From assembly GCA_002281555.1 (NCBI GenBank), contig NCGJ01000005.1:169812-233811 (forward strand): a DNA stretch of 64,000 bases. The letters run 5' to 3'. The notes beneath the pieces were generated by a model. It was not told where the DNA came from. It was given only the letters and a program-made list of their open reading frames with translations, and searched no databases. This DNA is from Hydrogenophilales bacterium 28-61-23. Its GTDB lineage: Bacteria > Pseudomonadota > Gammaproteobacteria > Burkholderiales > Thiobacillaceae. The position numbers and the translations under genes are program-made. The stretch's first letter is position 1, and each line of letters opens with the position of its first letter. This document shows positions 28,781-36,632 of the stretch, one piece after another.

Positions 28781-30727
28781 TTAAACGCGCGCAAACAGAT
28801 TCATCGGCGTATCGGCAATGTTGTTTTCTAACAATGCCTCCATATCCAGCACCAGAACTATCGAGCCATCCCCGGATAAGGTTGCGCCAGCAATCCCTTT
28901 CGGTTTTATGTCCGAGAGCGGTTTGATCACCACATCGTCACGTCCGACAAATCCGTCGACGGCCATGATGAAAGTGGTATCGGAAGCGTGCATCAGCACA
29001 CCGAACGCCGGTGATTTCTGCGCATCCCAACCAATCAAGCGCGCCAAGCTGCGTATAGGCAACACCTCATCGCGTACCACTATCGTGGCGCGGCCCGATA
29101 CACGCTGCACCTCATCTGGCCGGATAGGAATGATTTCCCGCACCATGGAGAGCGGAATCGCGAAAGATTGGTCATTCAACCTGACAACCAGAACAGGCAA
29201 GATCGCCAGCGTCAATGGAAGCGAGATGGTGAATGTAGAGCCTTGACCAGGCACGGAGATGACATCGATCTTGCCATTCAACTTTGTGATGTTGGTCTTC
29301 ACCACATCCATGCCGACACCGCGACCTGACACGCTGGAAATCTGGTCTTTGGTTGAAAAACCAGGCAGGAAGACCAGATTCAGACTTTGCCTATCATCCA
29401 ACCCATTGGCGGTCTCGGCGTCGATGATGCCTTTTTCTACCGCCTTGCCACGAATGACGTCGGGGCGCATGCCTTTGCCATCATCGGAAATCTCAATATA
29501 AATGTGATCGCCAACCTGGCTGGCGGATAGCGTGACGATAGCCTTGGCGGTTTTATGCGACTGCGCGCGTTCTTCTGGGCTTTCGATACCATGGTCGACT
29601 GCGTTGCGCACCAAGTGAACCAAGGGATCGTTCAGATCCTCGATCATGGTCTTGTCGAGTTCGGTCTCTTCTCCAGATAGCACCAATTCGACGTCTTTAC
29701 CCAATTGCCGGGCCAAATCGCGAGCCAGCCGGGGATATTTCTGAAACAGCCGGCCAATTGGCTGCATGCGCGTCTTCATCACCGCGTTCTGCAAGTCGGA
29801 CACCAACAGATCAAGCTGACTGACCGAGATATCCAAGGCTTTGAGGGTTTCCTGGTCGTTCTTGCCGTGCAGAATCTGTGTCTTCAGGTTGGCAATACGA
29901 TTTTTGGTCAGGCCTATTTCACCTGACAGATTGAGCACCTGATCCAAACGAACCGTATCCACGCGTATGGTGGTTTCTTTTTGCAGGCTTTGCTGTGGCG
30001 CCGCCGGCGTATTGGAAACTCGAGAAGGCGTCGGCAAATCCTGTACCGGCATGGCGGCTTCAGCCGACATGTGAACGGGCGCAACATCCAGAATTTGCAC
30101 CTCGGATTCGCGCGTGGCCGGACTCACCTGCACTGGCGCGGATGAGGGCACAGCAGGCGCCTCCTGCGGCAAGGGCGTCCCGGTCAATACCGCATGCAAG
30201 ACATCCCAATTGATATCGCCCATCGACGCATCCATTGGCGATGCGGTTTGCGCTTCGAGATGCGCTGCGCTTTGCGGGACTTGCGGTGCGATTTCCGGAG
30301 CCGGCTTGGCAACGGCGTTTCTGCTTGGCAACGACTGTCCCGCCAGCGCTGTTTCCAGGCTCTCGATCAATACAGGATCGGCGGCTTCGGGCTGGGTTGC
30401 CTGAGCCAGTGTCGCGAACATGTTACGGACCACGCCCGTGGCATCCATGATGACGTCCATCAGTGGGGTAGAAAGCGTCAACTCGCCATTGCGTAGCTTG
30501 TCGAATAGATTTTCCGTACGGTGGCAAAGCGAAACCAGATTCTCGGCATTGAGAAAACCAGCACCACCTTTGATGGTATGAAAACCCCGAAAAATATCGT
30601 TCAGGAGCTCGCGGTCATTGGGCCGTTTTTCCAGTTCGACCAGTTTGTTATCCACTTGAGACAACAACTCTCCAGCCTCCAGCAGGAAATCCTGCAACAG
30701 CTCTTCCATTCCTGCGAAATCACTCAT
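28781..30727 (-). CDS. cheA: Chemotaxis histidine kinase CheA
   Basis: The 648-residue receptor-coupled kinase phosphorylates CheY and CheV. Domain order: HPt (1-105, phospho-His50 in FHTIKGGAGF), a ~150-residue Pro/Ala linker, the dimerisation helices (LDQVLNLSGEIGLTKNRI), the ATPase with N box HLVRNAVDHGIE, G1 DDGKGM and G2 GRGVGMDVV, and the CheW-like regulatory domain to the C-terminus. The usual P2 CheY-docking domain is not evident in the linker. AAGGAG precedes the ATG. It follows cheZ by 82 bp and precedes the EAL-HDOD gene by 27 bp. Confidence 0.95.
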   Translation of the reverse strand: MSDFAGMEELLQDFLLEAGELLSQVDNKLVELEKRPNDRELLNDIFRGFHTIKGGAGFLNAENLVSLCHRTENLFDKLRNGELTLSTPLMDVIMDATGVVRNMFATLAQATQPEAADPVLIESLETALAGQSLPSRNAVAKPAPEIAPQVPQSAAHLEAQTASPMDASMGDINWDVLHAVLTGTPLPQEAPAVPSSAPVQVSPATRESEVQILDVAPVHMSAEAAMPVQDLPTPSRVSNTPAAPQQSLQKETTIRVDTVRLDQVLNLSGEIGLTKNRIANLKTQILHGKNDQETLKALDISVSQLDLLVSDLQNAVMKTRMQPIGRLFQKYPRLARDLARQLGKDVELVLSGEETELDKTMIEDLNDPLVHLVRNAVDHGIESPEERAQSHKTAKAIVTLSASQVGDHIYIEISDDGKGMRPDVIRGKAVEKGIIDAETANGLDDRQSLNLVFLPGFSTKDQISSVSGRGVGMDVVKTNITKLNGKIDVISVPGQGSTFTISLPLTLAILPVLVVRLNDQSFAIPLSMVREIIPIRPDEVQRVSGRATIVVRDEVLPIRSLARLIGWDAQKSPAFGVLMHASDTTFIMAVDGFVGRDDVVIKPLSDIKPKGIAGATLSGDGSIVLVLDMEALLENNIADTPMNLFARV

Positions 30728-30809
30728 TTTTTAACTCCTTCAGAGTGGCGCCATGCACGACAAATCAACAGGCAAAAACCATGCAGCCGCCGATACTCTT
30801 GCCCCACCG

Positions 30810-31592
30810 TCAAAATCCCAAGCTTTCCAGAAGGTCGTCGACCTGTTCCTGGCTGGTTACCACATCACTGCGCCCGGAGGCATTGATGACCGGGCCGTTC
30901 AACAGCCCCGGATCTACCGCTTGGCGCTTGTCTTCCGGGGTCGCCTCGATCAACAGAGCAAGCAATTGGGCTTCCAGATTTTGAGCCGCCTCCAAAACTT
31001 TCTTGATGACCTGACCCGTCAAATCCTGAAAATCCTGCGCCATGATGATTTCCATCAGTTGCGCGTTGGTCGCTTCGGCCTGCCGCGGCACGTCGGTCAG
31101 ATAGGTGCGAGTGTCGCGCACAAGATCCTTGAACTCCGCCACGCCAAGTTGTTTGTCGAATAGCCGATCCCATTTCCCCGACAAATCTTTGGCTGTACCC
31201 CCCAGCCTGGTCTGCAAAGGCTGCGCCGTTTCCGCCGCGGTTAAAGTGCGCTCCGCCGCTTGCGCGGTCATGGCCGCGATGTAGTTAAGACGATCCCGGT
31301 TATCCGGCATCGCATTGGCGACATTTTCGAGCGCCTTGTCATAACCCAACTCGCGCAGCATATTGTGCAGGCCACGCGTCATTTGCCCCAATTGGGAGAA
31401 CATGCGCTCTGGACATTCAGCATTGGCTTCCGATTCGTCTTGATTAATCGCTATCGAAATGCTGTCGAACAGGTTTTCAAGTTCCGGCGTATCGCCATGT
31501 TCCGCCTTGGGTGCCGGTTTTTCCGGCTCTGGCGCAGGCGGAGACGCAATGCTGTCAAACAAGGCTTCAAGGTCTGGGGAATCGCCGCTCAT
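30810..31592 (-). CDS. cheZ: CheY-P phosphatase CheZ
   Basis: CheZ dephosphorylates CheY-P. The core four-helix bundle carries the catalytic segment AQDFQDLTGQVIKKV (catalytic Gln at the QD-x-x-D-x-x-GQ signature, residues ~170-184). The C-terminal CheY-binding peptide is QVDDLLESLGF. The protein has 260 residues. The N-terminus adds two near-identical motifs, D4-A16 (SPDLEALFDSIA) and D34-S46 (TPELENLFDSIS), separated by a Pro/Lys linker and resembling the C-terminal peptide. It lies between cheY (28 bp) and cheA (82 bp). Confidence 0.93.
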   Translation of the reverse strand: MSGDSPDLEALFDSIASPPAPEPEKPAPKAEHGDTPELENLFDSISIAINQDESEANAECPERMFSQLGQMTRGLHNMLRELGYDKALENVANAMPDNRDRLNYIAAMTAQAAERTLTAAETAQPLQTRLGGTAKDLSGKWDRLFDKQLGVAEFKDLVRDTRTYLTDVPRQAEATNAQLMEIIMAQDFQDLTGQVIKKVLEAAQNLEAQLLALLIEATPEDKRQAVDPGLLNGPVINASGRSDVVTSQEQVDDLLESLGF

Positions 31593-31620
31593 CGTTTTTC
31601 CTTGGTGTGGTTAGCCCGAC

Positions 31621-32010
31621 TCACATCCCATACTTCTCGAAGACTTTGTTTAGCTTCTCTTCGAGAGTACCGGCGGTGAATGGCTTGACGATGTATCCCG
31701 AAGCGCCACTCTGAGCCGCCTCGATAATGTTTTCTTTCTTTGCCTCGGCCGTGATCATCAACACCGGCAAATGCTTGAGCGTCGCATCCGCGCGGATCGC
31801 CCTGAGCAATTCAACCCCGGTCATGTTGGGCATGTTCCAGTCAGTCACTACAAACTGAAAATTACTGCCTTGCAATTTCTGCAGTGCCGCGACGCCGTCT
31901 TCAGCCTCGTCGACGTTGGTGTAGCCCAACTCCTTGAGCAAATTGCGCACAATCCGGCGCATGGTGGAAAAGTCGTCCACCACCAATATTTTCAAGTTCT
32001 TGTCAGCCAT
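31621..32010 (-). CDS. cheY: Chemotaxis response regulator CheY
   Basis: This 129-residue receiver domain binds the flagellar switch when phosphorylated. The numbering matches E. coli CheY: acidic pocket Asp12/Asp13, phospho-acceptor Asp57, switch residues Thr87 and Tyr106, and Lys109. It lies between the second cheV (47 bp) and cheZ (28 bp). The target FliM is not in this window. Confidence 0.96.
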   Translation of the reverse strand: MADKNLKILVVDDFSTMRRIVRNLLKELGYTNVDEAEDGVAALQKLQGSNFQFVVTDWNMPNMTGVELLRAIRADATLKHLPVLMITAEAKKENIIEAAQSGASGYIVKPFTAGTLEEKLNKVFEKYGM

Positions 32011-32057
32011 CTTGGCTCCTTATCTATCCGGCAACCGCGTCATTTTAACCATGCGGC

Positions 32058-32996
32058 TCAACGCCTCAGGAAAGCGATCAATGTCTCCGCCAGCACGGCA
32101 GGGTCAAATTTGGCGACATAGGCATCGACACCGACTTGCTGGCCCATCGTACGGTTGGCATCCGAAGACAGCGACGAATGCATCACTACAGGTATGCCGG
32201 AAAAACGGTGATCCGATTTGATATTGCGGGTCAGGACGTAACCATCCATTTCCGGCATTTCCGCATCGACCAGAATCAACTGAATCTGGTTTCTTAGCGG
32301 AGACTGCTCCGTCGATGCGCGGTTTGCCATTCCTGTCAGCTTGGTCCAAGCCTCCAGACCGTCATTGGACTGAATGTATTTCACGCCCAGCTTTTCCAGC
32401 ACGGACATAATTTCCTTGCGCGCCACGGCGGAATCGTCCGCGAAGAATACCGTCGCATCTCGGCCCGCCTCGATTTGAGGCAAGACCGGCATCGGCTTCT
32501 CGCCCAACACCTCGACCAGTACACGCTCCACATCCAGAATTGAAATCAGCCGACCATCGTCGAGCTCGGTGATCGCGGTGATCATGCCGTCTTGTCCCGA
32601 CAGCATGTTTTCAGGCGGCTTCACCTTGTCCCAATCGACTCGGATGATGCGATCGACGTCTTGCACCAGAAAACCCTGGGTGTGACGCGAGAACTCGGTC
32701 ACGATCATGGTCTCGCCAACGCCTTTGGGCGCATCCTCAAGTTTGATGAAGTGCGCCAGCGAAATAACCGGAATGATGCTTCCGCGTAACGAAATAACGC
32801 CCTCTACACCGACCGGCATATTCGGCGTCATCGTGATCGGCGGCGTGGGCGAAACCTCGCGAACCTTGAATACGTTGATGCCAAAAGTTTCGTGAGTGCC
32901 CAAGGAAAACAGCAATAACTCCATCTTGTTGGAGCCTGCCAGTTTGGTACGACCATCCACCGCATCTAGCAGCTTGTTGGGTTCTAGCGAATTCAT
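32058..32996 (-). CDS. cheV: Chemotaxis coupling protein CheV (second copy)
   Basis: This 312-residue protein has a CheW-like domain (residues ~10-155) that couples receptors to CheA, with KMELLLFSLGTHETFGINVFKVREV and GVEGVISLRGSIIPVI. A receiver domain (~175-312) has its acceptor aspartate in ILVDAEMPEMDG and the lysine near YVAKFDP. It follows the first cheV by 15 bp and shares its layout, so they are tandem paralogues. No cheW is seen in the window, so CheV proteins may do the scaffolding here. Confidence 0.92.
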   Translation of the reverse strand: MNSLEPNKLLDAVDGRTKLAGSNKMELLLFSLGTHETFGINVFKVREVSPTPPITMTPNMPVGVEGVISLRGSIIPVISLAHFIKLEDAPKGVGETMIVTEFSRHTQGFLVQDVDRIIRVDWDKVKPPENMLSGQDGMITAITELDDGRLISILDVERVLVEVLGEKPMPVLPQIEAGRDATVFFADDSAVARKEIMSVLEKLGVKYIQSNDGLEAWTKLTGMANRASTEQSPLRNQIQLILVDAEMPEMDGYVLTRNIKSDHRFSGIPVVMHSSLSSDANRTMGQQVGVDAYVAKFDPAVLAETLIAFLRR

Positions 32997-33011
32997 GGAG
33001 TCAAATTCCCC

Positions 33012-33953
33012 TTACTTGAGCAGGCGGTTCAACACTTCCGCCAAGCGATGCGGCTCGAATTTCGGCACATACTCGTCAACCCCCACCGATAGGCCAAGCT
33101 GTTTGTTGGCATCCGACGAAAGCGATGAATGCATCAGAACTGGAATACCGATAAAACGGGGATCGGATTTGATGTTTTTCGTCAACACATAGCCATCCAT
33201 CTCCGGCATTTCCACATCGGTCAACACAAGCTGAACAAAATCGGAAACCGGGCGCCCCGCAACCTCGGCCTGAACAGCGATCTTCTGAAGCTCTTCCCAT
33301 CCCTGTCGGCCATTAATGGTGCTGACTCCTTTGACATTGAGCGCTTCCAACGTCCGTTCGATCTGTTTGCGCGCCACGGATGAATCGTCCGCATAAAAAA
33401 CGGTCCGATCGGGTTTATCGATCGGAACCAGGCTTGCAAACAGGTGGCTGTCATCGATTTGCGATGTATCGGCCAGTATCTTTTCGACATCCAACATCAT
33501 CACCAAGCGAGTGTCCTTCAACTCGGTTACCGCGGTCACCAGCCCCCCCATGCGAGCAGTCAACATGCTCGGCGGCACCTTCATCTCGGACCAATCCAAT
33601 CGCAAGATGGTATCCACCTCTCCGACCAGGAAACCTTGGGTGTGGCCGTTATATTCGGTCACGATCATGATCGCGGGCGGAATATCGGTGGAAATGCCAA
33701 TGTATTTGGCCAAATCGACAACGGGCACCAACACACCGCGCAAACTGACCATACCCTCCACCGAAGGGGGCATATCCGGCGCACGCGTAATCTCGGGGAT
33801 GCGCATCACTTCGCGCACTTTGAACACATTGATGCCGAAGGTTTCCTTGCGCCCGGTGCTGATATCCATACCCAACGTAAAGAGCAAAATTTCCAGCTTG
33901 TTCGCACCCGCGAGCTTGGTGCGTGCATCGATACGTCTAAGCAGTTCCGACAT
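33012..33953 (-). CDS. cheV: Chemotaxis coupling protein CheV (first copy)
   Basis: This 313-residue CheW-receiver hybrid is the first gene of the chemotaxis run. The CheW-like half shows NKLEILLFTLGMD, TFGINVFKVREVMRIPEI and SVEGMVSLRGVLVPVVDL. The receiver half has VLTDVEMPEMDGYVLTKN with the acceptor aspartate. It is a clear paralogue of the gene at 32058, with an added loop STGRK after the first strand. The flrB gene starts divergently 114 bp away, so 33954-34067 must hold promoters for both directions. Confidence 0.92.
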   Translation of the reverse strand: MSELLRRIDARTKLAGANKLEILLFTLGMDISTGRKETFGINVFKVREVMRIPEITRAPDMPPSVEGMVSLRGVLVPVVDLAKYIGISTDIPPAIMIVTEYNGHTQGFLVGEVDTILRLDWSEMKVPPSMLTARMGGLVTAVTELKDTRLVMMLDVEKILADTSQIDDSHLFASLVPIDKPDRTVFYADDSSVARKQIERTLEALNVKGVSTINGRQGWEELQKIAVQAEVAGRPVSDFVQLVLTDVEMPEMDGYVLTKNIKSDPRFIGIPVLMHSSLSSDANKQLGLSVGVDEYVPKFEPHRLAEVLNRLLK

Positions 33954-34067
33954 GGTTACCTCTATTGGCCACGCGGCTCATTTCACCAAGCCGCCAAGTT
34001 TTTGTCTGGCACTTAATCGGCCCCCGCAAAAAAAACTTTAGGGACGATGGTTTAATATCGATTACCA

Positions 34068-34925
34068 ATGTTCGCAATTTCTGCCATGACTTCTCCGACC
34101 CCCGAAGATGCGGAACTGCGGCAAGCCTTTGCGCTGTTCAGCGAAACGTCCGAGAAACTAGCTGGCGCTTATCTGGAGTTACAAGGCCAGGTGGCCCGCC
34201 TGACCAGTGAGCTCGCCGCCGCGAATGGCGAACTGGCCCGTCGCGAACGCCTCTCCGCGCTTGGAGAAATGGCTGCGCAGGTTGCCCATCAACTCCGCAC
34301 GCCTTTGGCGACCGCATTACTTTATACCGGACATCTCACGCGTCCCCATGTCAACGATACCGACCGTATCCGCTTTGCCGAAAAAACCCGCTCGCGTCTG
34401 CATTATCTGGAACGCCTGATCCAGGACATGCTGCTGTTTGTAAAAGGGGCACGCCTGATTTCGACCCCGTTTCCGATAGCAAGCCTGGTTGAGGAGATCG
34501 CTCACACCCTCGAGCCGCATGCCGCCGCTAGAAACATCTTGCTTCGCCTGGCCGATGCAGACCCGGAACTGCAATTGACCGGAGATCGCCAAGCCATTGC
34601 CGGCGCGCTCATCAATTTGATCGAAAATGCCCTGCAAGCCAGCCCGGAAGGGGGCGCAGTCGAAATGACCGTTGCGGGCCTTGGCAGTCCGTTCGCCGCA
34701 TTTCAGGTCACTGACTCCGGCGCGGGCATCCCCGAAGACGCCCGCGAACGTCTGTTCGAGCCATTCTTCACCACGCGCGGCGAAGGCAGCGGACTCGGTC
34801 TCGCCATCGTCCGGCAAGTCGCCGAAGCCCATGGCGGCTGGGTGGAATGGTCGCCAAGAAACGAGGGTGGCAGCGTTTTCACGCTCTTTCTGCCCTTTGC
34901 CGGACAAAGTTCGCAAGATGGCTAA
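34068..34925 (+). CDS. flrB: Flagellar sensor histidine kinase FlrB/FleS
   Basis: This 285-residue soluble kinase has an N-terminal helical/coiled-coil region (residues ~10-60) rather than membrane helices. Its H-box is EMAAQVAHQLRTPL (phospho-His near residue 74). The ATPase has N box LINLIENALQ, G1 DSGAGIPEDARERLFEPFFTT and G2 GSGLGLAIV. FlrB/FleS phosphorylates the sigma-54 activator encoded next, with which it overlaps by 8 nt. ATG 34086 is an alternative start; neither has a clear Shine-Dalgarno. The FlrA-type master regulator is not in the window. Confidence 0.88.
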   Translation: MFAISAMTSPTPEDAELRQAFALFSETSEKLAGAYLELQGQVARLTSELAAANGELARRERLSALGEMAAQVAHQLRTPLATALLYTGHLTRPHVNDTDRIRFAEKTRSRLHYLERLIQDMLLFVKGARLISTPFPIASLVEEIAHTLEPHAAARNILLRLADADPELQLTGDRQAIAGALINLIENALQASPEGGAVEMTVAGLGSPFAAFQVTDSGAGIPEDARERLFEPFFTTRGEGSGLGLAIVRQVAEAHGGWVEWSPRNEGGSVFTLFLPFAGQSSQDG

Positions 34926-36279
34926 TCCCTTGCCCATTATGGTTGTTGAAGACGACCCCGCGTTGCGAGAGGCACTGACCGACACCCTCGAAATAGCCGG
35001 GTACAGTACCGCTTCAGCGGCGAACGCCGAACAAGCGCTGGCCTGGCTGGACAAAAGCGGCCCCGAATGCAAACCGGGACTGATACTGACCGATGTGCAA
35101 ATGCCTGGCATGGATGGACATGCACTGCTTCGAACACTGAAAACACGGCTCCCGGAAACTCCGGTGATCTTGATGACGGCCTACGGCCAGATCGACCGCG
35201 CCGTACAGGCGATGCGAGATGGCGCGGCCGACTACCTGCCCAAACCTTTCGAGCCGGATAACTTGCTGGCCGCGGTTGCGCGGCATTTCCGGCAAGCCGA
35301 CGAACTCATCTCGCCCAACATGGTCGCGCAAGACCCCGCCAGCCTGGCATTGCTCGAACTGGCTCGGCGCGTGGCCGCCAGCGATGCGACGATCCTGCTG
35401 TCTGGCGAATCCGGCGTAGGCAAAGAAGTCTACGCGCGCTACATCCATCAGCATTCCATGCGCGCGAAAGGTCCATTCGTCGCGTTGAACTGCGCGGCCA
35501 TCCCTGAAAACCTGCTTGAGTCGGTCTTGTTTGGGCACGAAAAAGGCGCATTCACCGGCGCCGCCACGCCTCAGCCCGGCAAGTTCGAGCAGGCCAATGG
35601 CGGCATTCTGCTGCTGGATGAGATTTCAGAACTGCCCATCAACCTCCAGGCCAAACTGCTTCGCGTCCTGCAGGAACGCGAAGTCGAGCGCGTCGGCGGC
35701 CGTACCTTGCTGGCGCTCGATGTTCGCGTCATCGCCGCGACCAACCGCGATCTATCGAAGTGGGTGGCCGAAGGAAGATTCAGGGACGACCTGTACTACC
35801 GGCTGAATGTTTTCCCGCTCGAGATCCCGCCATTACGCGAGCGTCGCGCGGACATTCCAGCCTTGGCGAAACACTTCCTGAAACGCCATGAACAAATCGC
35901 GGGAAGAAGCGGATTCTCCTTTACTGGCACAGCCTTGACTGAATTGACCCGGTATGACTGGCCCGGTAACATCCGGGAGCTTGGCAACGTCGTGCAACGT
36001 GCAATGATTCTCGCGCCCAGCGCGGAAATCGGCACCGAGCATCTGATGCTGCCAATGGTTTCAAGCCGATTGGCGAGTGTGTCAAGCCGGAATCCTGGTG
36101 ACCAGGCGGAAACAGGCCTCAAGGACATCGAGCGAGACACCATCTTGAACACCTTGCAGCGTATGCAAGGTTCTCGGCGCAAAACGGCGGAAGCGCTATT
36201 AATGAGCGAGCGCACATTGCGCCACAAACTCAAGCAATATCGCGAAGCAGGCTTTCTGGATGGAGACGACCTCCTATAA
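34918..36279 (+). CDS. flrC: Sigma-54-dependent flagellar activator FlrC/FleR
   Basis: The activator is 453 residues. The receiver domain (1-120) has acidic Glu11/Asp12/Asp13 and acceptor Asp59. The AAA+ domain has Walker A GESGVGKE (~163), the sigma-54 contact loop GAFTGA (~210) and Walker B GGILLLDEI (~229). A Fis-type HTH lies at ~420-453 (RKTAEALLMSERTLRHKL). In organisms with FlrBC it drives the mid-class basal-body and hook genes with RpoN. ATG 34918 is chosen over a much longer open frame because it sits at the receiver start and overlaps flrB by 8 nt. fliE follows after 21 bp. Confidence 0.92.
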   Translation: MANPLPIMVVEDDPALREALTDTLEIAGYSTASAANAEQALAWLDKSGPECKPGLILTDVQMPGMDGHALLRTLKTRLPETPVILMTAYGQIDRAVQAMRDGAADYLPKPFEPDNLLAAVARHFRQADELISPNMVAQDPASLALLELARRVAASDATILLSGESGVGKEVYARYIHQHSMRAKGPFVALNCAAIPENLLESVLFGHEKGAFTGAATPQPGKFEQANGGILLLDEISELPINLQAKLLRVLQEREVERVGGRTLLALDVRVIAATNRDLSKWVAEGRFRDDLYYRLNVFPLEIPPLRERRADIPALAKHFLKRHEQIAGRSGFSFTGTALTELTRYDWPGNIRELGNVVQRAMILAPSAEIGTEHLMLPMVSSRLASVSSRNPGDQAETGLKDIERDTILNTLQRMQGSRRKTAEALLMSERTLRHKLKQYREAGFLDGDDLL

Positions 36280-36300
36280 TCAGTCGCAGGAGGCAAGACG

Positions 36301-36615
36301 ATGAGCAATATCGACCTGATGGTGAACCAGCTCCGTGCCGTGGCGGCTCAAGCAGCGGCCGCGCCCACGTCCCTGTCCGATACTGCCTCGACGCACGACT
36401 TCGCGACCATGCTCAAATCCGCCATCGACGAAGTCAACGGCGCTCAGATGGATGCAAAACAACTGACCCGTCAATTCGAAACAGGCGAACCCGAAGTCAA
36501 CTTACAGGACGTGGTCCTGTCGCTGCAAAAGGCCAGTCTGTCCTTTCAGACCATGGTGCAGGTACGCAACAAACTGGTAAGCGCGTATCAAGAAGTCATG
36601 AACATGCAGGTCTGA
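36301..36615 (+). CDS. fliE: Flagellar hook-basal body protein FliE
   Basis: This 104-residue export substrate links the MS ring to the rod. The C-terminal half has the family pattern VNLQDVVLSLQKASLSFQTMVQVRNKLVSAYQEVMNM, shown here in two parts: a V-x-L-x-K-A-x-x-S-F-Q helix followed by R-N-K-L-V-x-A-Y. A GGAGG Shine-Dalgarno lies before the ATG. It precedes the fliF-fliG frame by 17 bp. Confidence 0.95.
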   Translation: MSNIDLMVNQLRAVAAQAAAAPTSLSDTASTHDFATMLKSAIDEVNGAQMDAKQLTRQFETGEPEVNLQDVVLSLQKASLSFQTMVQVRNKLVSAYQEVMNMQV

Positions 36616-36632
36616 TCAGGCACGGTTGACGG

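Noticed and set aside
34006..34030. Possible sigma-54 promoter (TGGCAC...GC) before flrB
   Set aside because: The -24-like TGGCAC is present but the -12 TTGC at the required spacing is not.
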